A stretch of DNA of 60,000 bases from Hydractinia symbiolongicarpus (Eukaryota > Cnidaria > Hydrozoa > Anthoathecata > Hydractiniidae), in the NCBI RefSeq assembly GCF_029227915.1, contig NC_079884.1:10728001-10788000 (forward strand). Direction: 5' to 3'. This document shows positions 22,988 to 37,900 of the stretch, one piece after another; the first letter of the stretch is position 1, and the number at the start of each line of letters is the position of its first letter. Under the pieces are notes generated by a model, which saw only the letters and a program-made list of their open reading frames with translations, was not told the origin of the DNA and made no database searches. Both the position numbers and the translations under genes were made by a program.

Positions 22988-25900
22988 ATGGTAAACTCAT
23001 TTTTCTAAAGAAATTCAAACTAATGTTACCAATGTGCACAATATTGGTTTAATATTTCCTTCTTTTTTTATAAATTATACCTTCCTCTTTCAGCTTGGAT
23101 TTGGTGCATTAAACGCTGTGTCTACTGAAGATAGTTCAGTTTCCACTTTTCATGAAGTTAGAAAAGAAGAACAGGTAAATGATTTATACTTCACTTATGA
23201 AACAATTGTGGAGAACATTTATGCAGCCAATGGCCATTAAAAGGGAACCAAAATATTAGTTGTTTAATATAAATGATCATTTAGAAACAGAATCTCTGCA
23301 ACCTCTGAATTTGTAGTTTTATCTGCATATATATATAGACTGAGCAAAAATTTGTTTTCGGTTTCTGCAATGTAATATCAAAGTTCCCTTTGAACAAGAT
23401 TTTCCAATAAATTTATTATAAATAAATTTATTATTAAAAACAATGGTAAAGAGAAATTTATGCATCAAATTCTATTACTAACTCTGAGTATCTTCTTTTG
23501 ACTGCTGGTTTTCCATAATATTAACACAACATACAAATTACATCTGTACAAGTGTATGTAGTTGGCTACACATGATGAAGAACGTTTTAGTAACTATTTT
23601 TCTTACTATAAGAACTGGTTGTCAAAGGCAAACTAATGTCATCATGTAGCTTCTAGAAAAATGGTGTTGACTTTGTTGCTATATGTTTTGTAAGTTTTTG
23701 CAAATCATGCGATAATGTGTTTCTTCCAACTGTTTATGATAAATAAATCCAATGTAAATGATGTGCAAATGAAAAGTAATTTTAAAATTATTTTTTTAAG
23801 GAAGCTGAAGCTTTAGCCTTGTACAACAAAGCATTAGAATATGAGAAAAACAATGAGACAAAGCAAGCTGAAGAACATTTCTTAATTGTTCTTCGAAAAG
23901 AGTTAATTGTGCAGGTATAAAAATATATTTTAGATATCTATGATAAATTTTCAATTGTAGGAATTAGAAAAAAATATAAACACAACTTTATAGAAACGTA
24001 TAGAAATATCTAACACAATCATTCCCCTTCCATCAGCAGTTTCTGGCAGTGTCTAACTAACATACTAAATTGGTTAAAACTGAAAATTGTCATTAAAGTT
24101 TTGTGGATGCAGTAATCGTCGTTATTTGATCTACACTACTTTCACATTGATGTTCACAGTATTTTGCACTGGTGGCCAAATCATTATTGTCACCACACTT
24201 GTTATTTGGAAACAGTTCAGCAAGTTGTCTGTGAAATTCATTTAAGTCATCCTTCTATTCTTGTTGGATGGATGGTTGAGGCAATTTGAATTAACTACTA
24301 AAGATTTTCAAATTTTTGTTGGTTGAATTGCTCCATCACTTTGTCTCTACACAACTAGTGCATAGAGACAAAGGGTTCAGGTGCATATTTTGGGTCAACT
24401 TCTTTTTTGGTGGTTCGCTGCATGAGGACGATATCTCCTTCTTTTATTTCTTCATGTTTTATTGCTGTATTAAATGCATGTCTTGTTTTTCTTGCTACAT
24501 CAACATCTTGCTACATCAAAATTAAACTCCTCTTCACTATAAAGTTCAAAACATTTATTATTAGTAGTAACTGCATTGGATAAGCATAAAGAATTTGGAT
24601 ACAAAACTTGTGGTCACAAGTTGCAGCTAATTATCTTACGATTATTGCATAACTGAACAATGCATGTCAACGGAAGAAACATTGATAATTTTGAAATATG
24701 AGTATTCTAGCCATTAAATTTTGCAGCAGCATACTGCAGTTGAAAAATTGATAATATTTCAAAAAAAAAAAAAAAAAATAATAATAATCTACAAAAATGA
24801 TAATTGATTAACAATAATTTGAACAATAAAATTAATAAACAATAATTTATGAGTGAGGGAATGTTAAAAAGACTACATTTTTTTTTACAATTTAAAACCA
24901 TTTTTGTGTGTCTTATTATTTTCCTTATGTTTGTCTTAACATATTCCTTTATTAGGCTTATTACAATTTTTTAATGTTATTGATGACTACAATTGATGGC
25001 TGCCACTAAATTGCCATTGATTTGTTCATAATGTCGCTAATAACAGCAGCAATTCTGGCCAAAAACATGTCTAGTCATGATACAATGCGTCCTAGTGAGA
25101 TGTTGCACTTACCTTTTTTATGTATATTTTTCATAAACTTAATGCATACCTAAGTTTTTTTCTGTACCTTCGAAAATTGTAATAAAAGCCTTGAAAAACC
25201 CCCCCACAATGGTAGAATCAAAAAATTGTGTAATTCTGAAAGTTTAGAAGTTTCTGAAGAAAGTTTCTGAAAGTTTGTTTATTCTCAAAAACACGCATAC
25301 AAAAAGGTATAATAACACAAAAGATTAGGATTTTTCATAAACAAATTGTTTATTCCTCATTGTAAAAAAATAAGTAAGTTGTATCATGCTTTGTACTGTA
25401 GGAGATGTAGTTGGTTGAAAAAGGGGAATTGATAAAAAAGAGTCCATAGCATAACTTTCAGTATTTAAGTATAAATCTGTTTTTAGTAAAATTTCTTCTG
25501 ATGTATTTAAAGACGAAAACCATATAAACCAACTATGGCATAAGGACACAAGGAATTATTTCTAGAAACTTGTTATTCCATTCTGCAGGCAAAGAAAAAA
25601 ATAATAAAGGAGAATTCTAGGGTAATCCTTATTTCAGATATCTTAGTTTGAGTCAGGTGTCGGAGGTGTGTAAAAATGACTGTTAGAATAGGAGACTTGA
25701 AAATATGTTGGTTAAGTTGTACAATGACACAGGATCAGTTACAATCACTGAATCACTCATTGTGGTTTGACCCAAAGCTAGTTGATGTTTTTATTTTGCT
25801 GGTCTCTAATCTATATTTGACATTGTGGCCAAGTTGGCCAACGTAACTAATGTCATGCGTGATGTGTGGTGTCAAGGTAATGGTCACAGACGAGGCTATT

Positions 25901-28900
25901 GCCACTAAATCTGGTGGCTTGTAAAACAAGAACAGATGACAAGCCATTTTTTGGTGTGAACCAAAGTCCATAACATTTGGTGCATTACAAGCTAGGAGTT
26001 TGTGGGTAAACTTTTTGAGGCAATTTTAAAAGGCTCTTTTTTTAGCATCTGCCTTTGGCAAAGCTGTACCTGTTTTTAATGATCAACAGCTCCACAATTA
26101 ACTTTTATAGCCATATATATATATATAATCTCCTCTGTGCGTTCACATTTTGTTGTCTCATTTCTGACTGTCTCTCATTGTGAGATAACAAACAATTAAA
26201 AAGACAAAAATTATGAAACCACAACTACTTTGGTAGTACATGTAGTTCAAGTGTAAGAGCATGGAGAAAGACTGTGACTAATAGTGTAGAGTGAAGATTA
26301 GTGCACGGGCCTTTAAAATTATCGAAATGGAAACCACAGCCATGCACTCCTGTCGTTTAACAATTAAGTTAAGTGACTAACTATCTAAGATGTTACAATA
26401 TTTTTTAATAACCTTACCTTCCCTCGCATCATTAAGAAAAACAAAAAATAAATCCTTTATAAAGCATTCTTTATTGACTGGTAATTTCTTTTTTTTAAAT
26501 TTATTAGGCCCCTGAGTCATTAAATGAGGATGAGCAGTTACTCCAACATCCTGCACTCTTTTTGAAATACAATGTTTTAAAACATCTCGCTAACTTAAAA
26601 GAAAAAGAGGATGATAAAGAGAAGGTATTGGATTATCTGTTAGAGGTATTGAAATATTTTTTTAAAAATTATTAAATTTTTTAATTCATTCATTCCAGTG
26701 TGATAGTAATTTTACCCTCATCTTAAACTGTTTGGATACATTGGTGACTGCAGAGATCTATAATATACTCTTTTTGTGTTACATAGTTTATTTATTCATG
26801 ATTCCCAAATGAACAGGGTCTAAACTGTTTCTACAATACAAATTATAAATGAAACAAGTAAGCATTTAGAGATGCAAAAAACAGAAATATTATAATTTAT
26901 GATAAAATGCTGATCAATTTGTTGAAGTTACTGTCAGAGAACTTTAAGCAATAGAGACTTTTCACTGCTCATACCTACAAAACACTGCTGATTTAATGAT
27001 AAGTATTTACCCCAGTATATGATGCCCCTTATATACTCACAATTTTAACTATGCTGGAATAGTAATGGTATTTACACATTAAGAGAAACTTTTTTTTCTG
27101 ATGTAATGTTGAACTCATATTTTAGGCAGCAGTTGTGGATGAATCTGATGTTTCCTTATGGTGGAAAATTGGGCAATTTGCAACTTCGACTTTAAATATT
27201 CGTTTGGCCAGATATGCTTTTGAGAAGGTAAAGTATTTGATACAAGTTTAAAGCTACAATAACTAAAGGAGTTAAAGTTTATTTCCATTGGAACAAGAGG
27301 CCTAGACAAAAGGTCAAAATTTATGCTCCATTTTAAACTGATTTTTCATTTAATTTCTTGTTTTCGCATGTTACACACATGGCAAAAATTTCTAATTTTT
27401 CTATTTGTTTCTGTGTTTTTGTTTCTATGACTTTGGTGGAGAAAAATTGTTATTGTGTTATGGCACAACAGACAAGGTTTCTTTAAAGATTAACTTTTGT
27501 GTTGTTTGTTTTTCTTACAGGGTTTGCTGTACAGTCCAAATCATTGCCTATGTCTTGATCAGTTAATAACAGTTTTGTATGTTGTTGGAGATTATACAGG
27601 TGTGAAGAATTTATTTGTCAGAATAAAATGTGATATTTCACACGTAGTTATCTTCTTTATTTTTATTGTTTATTTTGGTTCTTCCAGCGTGTCTTGAGAT
27701 GATCAGTAAAGCTTTTGATAGAGATGAAAGTTACACAAAAGGTGATTTTGTTTTTCGATTTTTATTCATCTTTTATAACAATAAGGTTCATTGCATGTAT
27801 TCTTTGACCATGTAAATGATAAGCCTACAACAAATTGCCTAATTCCTTTATTTATATTACAACGGTAGTGGACGAAAGAGAATAAAGAAAGGAAGTGATT
27901 ATTTTTTATAAAACACGGGGCTAAGTTTCCTGTCAAAACTTTTGATAATACAAAGAGACTGAGATTATTACTTATTTCTTGGAGGAAATAAACATTATTA
28001 AATGCTTAATTAATGTAGGTTTTGACCATGAAAAGTATATGTCTTAACATTGTATAGTACAGAATAGTTTATTATTATCAGAAAATAAATTCCCATTTGT
28101 ATCGTAGGAAATTAACCATTCTTAAGCATAATTACGATGGCCCCTATGGCTCACGTTTCTTCCAATTTCTATTCTGTATTCTCACACATCTCTTCCGCAT
28201 TTTAACACTTCTCTTCTGCACTTAACACTTCTCTGTATGTGGCCCCAAACTTTCTCTTTACAAGTAATTTTAAAAGTTTGGTTCGCAATTTTACACCCAT
28301 GGTCTGTATAATTTTTTTCACTTTTCACAAGAAGCATACTTGGCTAACACGTGCTCAATTTACGAATAAAAATATTATTAGGATATTGTAGCAGGTCCCG
28401 ATGCATGTGCATGTATAAAATAATATCACGAATCAATTCAGATCAGTAGAAAAGTAATTAATTTTATTTATCAAGAGACACGTCAAGATACATCATTTAT
28501 TCACTCTCGTCTCCCTAATTTATGAGAAATGTGAAAAAACCTGGAAGTGACGGGTTGGTCATTTATTCAAAAAACGTGAGTTAGCAAAATCTAGCTCAAT
28601 CAATATTCCAGACCGGAATTGGGTCTGGGAATTTTTTGAGTTTATGGAAGAGAAGTATTTCTCACTTTGGAAGAGAAGTGTTTTGTCTAAGAAGAGAAGA
28701 TTTTAGAGGAAAGAAGAGAAGTGTTTTAACTAAGAAGAGAAGATTTTTGACTAAGAAGAGAAGTGAGCCATAGGGGTAATCGTACATAATCTTAAGCATC
28801 CCTGTTTTTCTGTTGCATTTTTTCATTTCACTTTCACACTATTACAAGGTGCAACTTAACTGTTAAAGTTAAAAATCATTTCAATTACATAGGTTTTGCC

Positions 28901-28959
28901 ATCAGAGATCAAATTTTTAAAGAAGAGCCTTGTTTCAAGAAGGACTGTATTTCATTAAG
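22988..28959 (+). CDS. CABIN1: CABIN1 exons 1-8, N-terminal TPR-like region
   Basis: Exons: 22988-22990 (ATG only), 23094-23174, 23801-23914, 26508-26645, 27126-27227, 27521-27599, 27688-27741, 28893-28959. They encode about 212 residues. Exon 3 gives [18 protein letters not shown], the first TPR-like helix pair. Exons 4-7 align with the human segment around HPGLILKYSTYKNLAQL and CLDNLITVLYTLSDYT. The start is supported because a lone ATG followed by GTAAAC joins exon 2 in phase 0, giving M-L-G-F-G-A-L-N-A against human M-I-R-I-A-A-L-N-A. The 5' UTR boundary is not known. Intron 3 (23915-26507) and intron 7 (27742-28892, with a MITE) are the long ones. Confidence 0.9.
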
Positions 28960-31900
28960 GTTTGAAGGATTTTGTATAACTTTAAAAGCATTTACAAATG
29001 TTGAGTTCCTAATAAACCTTATATACCTGAACTCTAAAAACTTACCAACTCTTACCAAAAGTTTTTCTCAGCGCTTCATTGAAGCTGTTGTTGTTTCTCA
29101 TTCGACAGATCATTATATATTCAAGACCCAGGCAAAGATGAAGCAGAATACCAGGTATTTGCCTAAATTTAAGTTTTTAAGATTTTCTTGCTATTCCAGT
29201 TCAAGCCAGAAACAAAAATTTACATAAAGCTAGTGTTTTACAAGGATACCCACACTGTTTTCACACTTGCTTTTATAGAGTTACATAGAGGAAGCATTAG
29301 TAATTAGAGGAAAAAGACAACTGCTTGCGAAACGGGAAGAGCTTCCAAAAGTAAAATTTGCAAAGCCTCTGCAATATTATATGTATGTTCACGATATTAC
29401 ATCTTGGAAATCGTATTTTTTGTAATATAATCTTGTTTTGTTCTTGATTTTAACAGTTCAACTTGTAACTTTAGGTGGCATTGTTTGGGTGAATCTTTGC
29501 TTCAGTTATATAGTGAGTTAACAGATCCCAATAAAAAACAGGTACAATATTTGTGTTGCATTTCCCTAAATTATATTTTGACTTAATTTATTCATCTTTT
29601 AAGACTTAATTATTTACCATTACATACATTATGTACGTTTTAAGGCTACAGTTCATCAATAGTTCATTCTTTCTAAAACACATACTTGACTATGAATATA
29701 CAAAAGTTTTTTCTTAACATTTTTCATATAAAAAAAATTTAAAAATATTTTTTCCAGCTAAAAATATTTTTTTTCGTTGATTTATAAAAAGCTTACCTAG
29801 AATTTAAAAAATCGTAACCAAATTTGAACGTAATTAAAGTAGAATGGTGTCCACTTAAATTTTATTTCACTAAAACAAAACCGAGGAAGGTAATAGGATG
29901 TAACGTGCATAACTGCATCTCCATATGTAATTTTTTTGGCTACACTGAAGAAAATGAATAACTCAAATTATTTTAAAGTAAGGTACACACTTTTAGTTAA
30001 GTTATATTTTCATAAAGATTAGGCACATAAAGACTACTTTGGATAAACTTTATTAAATATGGCAATAAAATTAAGTAAGCCTAAAATAACAAAACTTGAA
30101 ATTATACTATAAGAAATGGTATTAGTTACCCATACTAAAACTTTCAGAATAAAATAGTTCTGTGCAAAATAATAAATTTGAAAAATGCATTTTTACTTTT
30201 AATCCTAAATTAGATTAGAATGGTGTACGGTTTATGTATGAAGTGCTTTGTAAAGAACAATTAACTTAAAGACTCTTACTGCAACTTTTTGATTACTAAC
30301 ATTTGTTTTTTTTTAGTCATTGTGTTGGAGTGTTGATTTAAGCAAATATCATAGAAGTGCAGAGCAGCAGAGTAGGCGAAATTTAAAATTGTTTTTTTTC
30401 TTATTTTTTATCCCTATGATTATATGTATGGTTTCTTTTCAGGTTGTCTAGCAATTCCTTCCCCTGATGTCCTTTCTAAAAAGTACTTGAAAAACACATT
30501 AAAAGGTTGAAAAATTCTTCTTGACTTTAGTAGGATTGTATGAACCGTTTCAAATCACCTGCATAAAAATGCTTTATCTTTTTTGACTTATTACTTGTAG
30601 ATGGTGACAACAAGGGTATAAAACGTAAAAAGCTTGTGTTATGTTCGCAAGACAAAAATGAACCACAGCCAAAACGAAGGTCCACAAGGGTAAATACATT
30701 TTCTGCAGACTTTAACTAATTATACTGAAACCCGACTTTACTGGTGTTATTATTAATTTGGAGATGAATTAACCTTAGGTAAAAACATCAAAAGTCAAAG
30801 ATGCAGATGTGAATTGGTCAGATTTGGTTTACAATTTTTTGCCGCCAACATTTAGGTACTTTTGTTTATTTTTCACATTATTTCTATGATGTATTTGTTA
30901 TCAAGCATAGTGACCAAAAATCAGAAAAACAAAATTCTCGGGATTTCAAAATTGCATCAAGCAATTAGGAAATAATCAGGAATATTAATTGTGTAAAACT
31001 CAGCTGTAAACTGTTAAAGTGCAAAGTTTACTAAATTTTGTTTTTGTAATTAGCAAGTCAGAGAAATATGTACATTTTTGTTAGGAAAAGTCTGAGAAAA
31101 AAGAAACTGATTAGCCACCCTGTTAAGAGATTTGGCATTGTTGTGGATAAAAACGTGTTTACCAATTATTAGTAAAAAATAAAATTAGGGGTTGTCTATG
31201 CAAAGTGCGAAGCATATTCTGTTTGGTACGAGAAAGGACTATCACAATTTTTTGTGATAATTATAATTAAGAGCTTTGATATTTTTCTGTTGCTTGAGCA
31301 TGATGTTTAAACATAGAAACATCTGGAATAAATTGTCCTGGCAAAAGTGTCCTAAAGGTATGCTTAAATCATATATACTACTTTTGAAAAATTATGTCAA
31401 CATTAAAATCTTTATTATCTTTTTACATCAAATAAAAAAAGTTTTGATAAAGTATCTTAGTAACACTTGACATCTTTATAGAAACGATACTTGTCATAAA
31501 ATAAACCAAGATACCACACACTTTTTATATCTATCTGATCTAATTTTTATATTTGCGTAAGTGAGCATCATCCTATCTTTCACATGGCTGAAGTCATTTA
31601 AACTGAATATAACCCTTTTGAATTGTCCTCACCACAAAGTCAAAATGCTGACATGCCATCTATTGGCGATGACTTGTGATCACTTAACATTGAGATATCA
31701 AGATAGATACCCACAACGATAATTGTCTACTCAGTAGCCCCAAGGTTACTAACGTTAGGTTTCCAGAAATCAAATTTAAAGTAAAACGATTGTCCCCGAA
31801 AAGCAATTGATATTTTGAGTTCTTTGAAAAAGTGCTGCAGAGTCTGAGAAATTTAATACAGGGTTAAAAACAACATTTTTCAACCGTGAAAAAAAGGCAG

Positions 31901-34900
31901 CAGTTTGGAATGCATTTGAAGTATTTTTTTTCTCAAAATGGTTTCAAACTTTAGCTATTCTGCAATTTCAGTGTTTTCATCGTTATTCAATTTTATCATT
32001 TTTGCAATTTTTGTTTTTAGAAATTATAACTATTAGAGTTGCCCGAGACTAATTGATTGAAAATTCTAATTAAGTATTTTGATGTTTTTAATTGGCAAGT
32101 GAATTTATATGCTCTCTGAATATTTTGTTTTTGTTTTGTTAAAGGGTTTGTGACTGTTAGTTTCCAAGGTTCTCTTTCTTGATCAATGTCTAGATAAGAA
32201 CAAAACTTTTCGGTAAAACTTTTGGAGAATGTTAGCAAAGAACAGTTAGCAGAGCAGTGACTTAGGAATTATATTTTCTGTTCTTTTGTCTTTGCATCTA
32301 ACTTGAATTATGGTAATTGTGATATGTTTATTTCAAGAAATGCTTTTGCTATGGACACAGATGATTCACAAGATAGCAAGGTTGACATAATTGAAAAGCC
32401 TGCCCGGTATATATATTTTTTCTTTAAGAATATAAAGCATGTAAAGTTTATGGTACTCTGGTTGCTTTTATAACAGCCAGCCTAAAAAAATTGTTTGTCA
32501 ATTATTACCTTTTTGGAAAGAGTGACAAAAGTTGGCAGGGCAGTAAACAAGCATATATCTCTGTGCATAGTGTTTATATGTTGAATGGTAACTGGATAGC
32601 TACAAACACATGCTGCAATAAACGTTAAGATATTTTCAGCTTGTCTTACTTTGAAGTACAAAAAAAAAAAAAAAACTATTATGAAATTATTTAGTTTGTG
32701 TAAAAAATAAAACAGAAAATTGTATGCTGACGTACTGTGTTTTTAGTGAAACCTACTGGGGAAGTCCTGAAGAAATTAAAAAAGGTGATTTTTAATTTCT
32801 TTCTTATGTAATATCATTTTGTGAATTTATAATCAGATATCATGAGACATCTGGCATTCTAATATTATGGATAGTATACCAATATGATGCAAGAATGTAA
32901 TCTATGTGTTTGAGTTATCCCTTATAGTGCTTAGGTATTTCGGGATTATTGTATGGGTTGTTCATTTAGTAAAAGGATGGAGAATTTTTTTTTGCAATTT
33001 CAGTATTTGGAAATACGAAAAGAAATAGTGAAGGAATTCCTTGAGAAAAACTGTATGCAGTGCAATCTTATGTATAAATACATTTTTAAAAATTTGAGCA
33101 TGTGAGTTTATTGAAGTTGAAGCTTTTAGTTGTTACATTTTTACGGTATGACATAAATTGTATTACGATTTAGATTCTATCAAAAATTTTTGTTGCCCCT
33201 AAGAAAAACTCAGTAAAGGTAATGTTTTCAGGGATCTTCCATGGCGAATTTTAAATGAAAGTAAATACTACAAAAAAATATAAAAAAATATAGATGAAAA
33301 TGTTTCAGCTTGATTCGTATAACACGTTTTTAAAAATTTAAAATGTGAGTAGAAGAAAGCGAAGGGACCGAGAAAACATATACCAGAAATGGTTTTAACC
33401 TCTCTAACTTACATCAACAATTCACCAAAACTCTTGATTCAGTTATGATAGCTTTTTCACTTGTTGACAATACCCAAAACCTTGCAGACAAATTTAAACC
33501 TTTTATCATGTATTGTGTATGGTTTTTATGGTGCGGGCAGTGTACAAATAGGGTTTTTATAATTATTTAATGTTCAACACGGAGATTTTATATCAGTTTA
33601 TTTTCACATTTGTTTTTTAGAATCTTTGTTAGTTTCGAACTTTATTAACAAACAGATAAAAAATGGGTAGGTATTAATACATATTTTTTTAACAATTAAC
33701 AATTTTAACAATTTCAACGATTAATAAAATGAAAGAATGCTAAATAACTTAAGATCAAGTAGAAAAGCTGACATTTTTTCCCACATGAATAACCAGGGCC
33801 CACATGAAATTTTTGAGCCAAATTCAAAGCATTCTTTTTTGAAATGACGATTGGTATGGCATCATTAATTTTGATGACTTCTTTACAATTTATTCTTTAT
33901 CTGATTTAGGGGATGTGTTCAAATTGTAGAAAATTTATTACTTACCTTAAGTGAGTTTTGGGAACAAAAATGGTAAGTTTTTATAAACGTACTAAATAAA
34001 TTTGTGTTTCGGACTGTATTTTTTCTATTTTTAAAATACTATTGTTTTTATTTTATTATTAGGAGAAGTAGTCTTGTGGAAATATATTTACCTTTATATG
34101 AAATATTCTGTAAACATACTTGCTTCCCAAATGCTCTGAGGTAAAAACGTTTTTTAACATGTTAATATTCTATATTGGAAGGAGTTAAGATTGCTGATTG
34201 GAAAATGTTTTACTACATTTCATTGTAGCTCTGATAATGATGAAAATTACATGGCAAAACTTGGAAAGGTTCTTAGTTATATTATTATACCGAATATTAG
34301 AAAATTATTTAAAAAAAGAAAGAAAAATAGAAAATGGACATACTATTTTTCTTCTTTTTTTCGTTAGGTTATATTAATGGCATTGGAATTTCAACTGGAT
34401 AGTTTGATGTTGCCAAACAGTTCATCTTCTCTGGTTTCATCGCCAAGTCTTTCACCATTTAAGTAAGAATTGCAGTATTTTTTTGGTTAACATTACTGTG
34501 GAGAATAATGTATCAAAGTGTTTCATACTGATCGATTAATTTTTGCAACGAAGCAACGAAAATTTAACTTTTACATGCAAACAAATATTACAATGTTGAC
34601 CTCAATCCTGGAAAAATTTTGTTTGTTTTTTTTAATCCAAAAATATGCTAGGTTGTTCTGAAATTTAACGCAGGTTGGACATCCCCCTCTTTTTTGCTAA
34701 AATTCAATAAAAATCAGTAGTAGTTATCTGCAGAATATTGGAAAAAGTTTTAATTAAAAAATAATCTTGTGACAGAAAAGCGCCTATAATGTTTAATTAT
34801 AAGGCTATTTTAGAGTGTCTAAAATGAAATGCGCCCCTATGGTGGGTGTTATTTTTTGGCCTCTCGCTTCAAAAAAATGACCCTGCATGGTATATAATAA

Positions 34901-37900
34901 TTCTAATTTACAAGGTTTATGTGATCCACATTGACAAACAGGTGTTAAATAAAATAATCGCTTTTGGTGATTAATATTAGCTCAGATGATTATACTATAA
35001 CTTCTAGTATCTAACTTGATAATGTCTATTTCCAGCCTTAACAATTCGTTCCTTATAGCTACATAAACTATGACTAATTGAGACAAACACTGAAACTAGG
35101 CATAAATGACAGAATGAGTCTTTTATCCCCTGCCACTTTTACACAATGTTAAAAAGTCATGGTGGCATGCTACAATCATAAAAATGAAGTTCAGATTGTC
35201 TTGGTATTTTGAGAGTCTCAAAATTTTTGGCAAAGGTTGTAGCATAAGTGATGAAAATTATTTGTGGATTAAATAGTGGCCAACAATCAGTTAAAATTTG
35301 GAAACTTAGAAAATTGGTCACCAAATACCTGCAATCACATAGATCTGTGTACTCTGGATATATATTGGGATTGTGTTCCTGAAAGATCTAAGGAAGTTGA
35401 GTTTAGATCTAACACAGTCTAGATCAGATTGGAAGAGGGTCATTAATATAACCTGTCCAAACCATGCTGGCATGGAAAACGGACGTTAAGCCGAGAATGA
35501 TGATGATGATGATTTAACTGTGCTTTTATGAATCTTTCTTTTTAACGAACTAGAAAACATATGTGAAAACACTTTCTTATGCGTGTACACTTTATGATTT
35601 TTTCACACTGTCTTAGGTCAAACATGCTGTCCAAACTAAGCAAAGAAGGTTTGACGAAATTTCTTTCGGATCTTCATTATGTATCCATGCTTGGTGCAAT
35701 GAATAATATCTTGTCCCATCCAAAGAACCAATTCAAAGTAAGATGTAAGTATACCAGTTAACTTATAATGTGATGTAATACATACTTTAAACCAATTGTG
35801 TGATTGAAAATTTAACTAAATTTGTTTATTCTGTCAGTAAATGAGGTGAAAGTAACCGTTAAAAGACCAATAGAGATGTTTTCTGCATGTGAGAAAAACC
35901 TCTAAGTGTTGCGGTGTTACAAATCCAAATTTAAGTATCTAAGTAAGGGTTTACTGCATGGGTTTCACCAAAAGCTGGACCATCCAGATTTAAATCTAAG
36001 GTACGAAAAATTACCCCTAATAAGCAAGCTGTGATGAGCTATTTTTGGTAAAGAAGACTGTTTTCCCCTTTTAATTGCACTACACCAGAGTGATGTATTG
36101 CTAAGGTGGATCACCACACAGCTTCAAGTGTTCCATGTAGCTAGGACCTGTCTACCTGACGTGACCATCGTACCAATTCAGTTAGCTCCCTAAACTATAA
36201 ACACAAGTAAACAAGTTTATTTTGTTTGTCAATTTTTAGTTTACTGGGTTCAGGGAAGATACTGCATGATGCAAAATGAAATCTATCCAGCCACCAATGC
36301 TTTAAATAATGTAAGTTTTTTTAAATGCCTTTAAAAATTAATTTCTGAGTTTGATATTTTAGAACGAACATCTTTGTTACCGTAATTTTTACTACATTAA
36401 TAAGTGCTAATCGGTGCTATGGACACTAGAATGTGCTGAAAAATAACTCCAGATAAATTCTACTGCCAATGTATTGTTTACTGGTAGCAATTGTTGAATT
36501 CTGTAGCAATTTTCTGTTCTAAAAATTATTTAAAACTAGTCAGTGGCCCGTGGAAATCCACGGGTTCGCCCGTCATTTTTATACCACATTTAGTGCGTCT
36601 TGCTAATGCGGTACCATTTTGCGTGACAGGCACCCGTATACGGGTATTATAACATAAACTAGTTGTTACCTGTTTGTTCCGTCTTTTAATTATACGCTAT
36701 TTCTTTCTTTTCTTGCAGACAGAAAACATCTCTCATTATAAAGAATGCTTTATGTTTCACTTTAGTGCGCACATGTGTTGTTGAGCTATTCATCAAATGA
36801 AATTACACTTCATAACTGCAAGCATGAAAATATCATCTCTGAAGGTAACCGAAGATTAACCAAAATCAACTAAATGTGTTAATTTGTTTAAACTTTCCTG
36901 TAATGTACATTTGAAACCTGGACTCTGGCATTCGCCTTGGCTTAAGTAATTGGCTCTTTTTACATTAAGCCAATCACTTAAATTTGTTTCTTCTTTCGAT
37001 TATTTTTCTATTTTTTTTTTTAAAAAAAATTGGCTTAACTTTTTAGAGACAGTTGATAAAAAGATTGATTCAGTACAACAAAGTCAATCACTCGAAGAGG
37101 TAAATTTATATACTATAGATACAAATATAAATCCTTATATTTTTGTGTTATGGGTATGATAAATATTCAAGCTTTTCAGGCTGGTGGAGAGACCAACCTG
37201 GTAAACTTGTAATACTCACAATTTACAGTCCTTGTGAATTTCTTCCATGAAATCTTCTAATCTTGTACTTTTTGCAAGCCTAGGCTGATTTGATGTCAAT
37301 TCATATATTACGAATTAAATTTTATTGAAATTAAACCTGTGTTTGTAGCACTTAAGAATCTTTTCCTAAGCGCTTTTTTTTGAGGTAGCGTTTCTGAGCT
37401 AATAAACATAAAAATTTAGTATTTGAAAAGTTGTTACAGTCTCCTTAGAATTTTCTTTTTGGCCATTATCTTTTTTCTACGAATTCCATTACTGGCTTTG
37501 TGTATCATAACATCCAGTCCTGACCTTATTAATGTATCGACTGCTGTTTAAACAGAATAATTTACAGATATAATAATATTAGACAATTTTTTTTTATAGC
37601 TACAAGAGTTGCTAGATAAACAAAAGCACAGTGAAATTATTTCAATTCTTGAATCCTTGATCGAGCCATCCAACAAGGTAAATCCTTATTTTCTATTCGT
37701 AAACTATGTATATACATATATTGTCTCCCCACTGTTGGTAGTATATTTCAAGATCAATATTTTTGTTGTAGAATTGTGATGTGAAGTTGTCTCCAGAAAG
37801 ACCATCCCAGCTACTTCTATTGCAGGAATCCTACTTTCTAAGCAACAAGTATCAGGTATAAAAGCAATTTTACATACCTGAAATATTTCCCCGCTAACCG

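Noticed and set aside
23034-23096. N-terminal extension [12 protein letters not shown] of CABIN1
   Set aside because: It reads through a T-rich polypyrimidine tract and CAG acceptor; the one-codon exon at 22988 fits the human N-terminus better.
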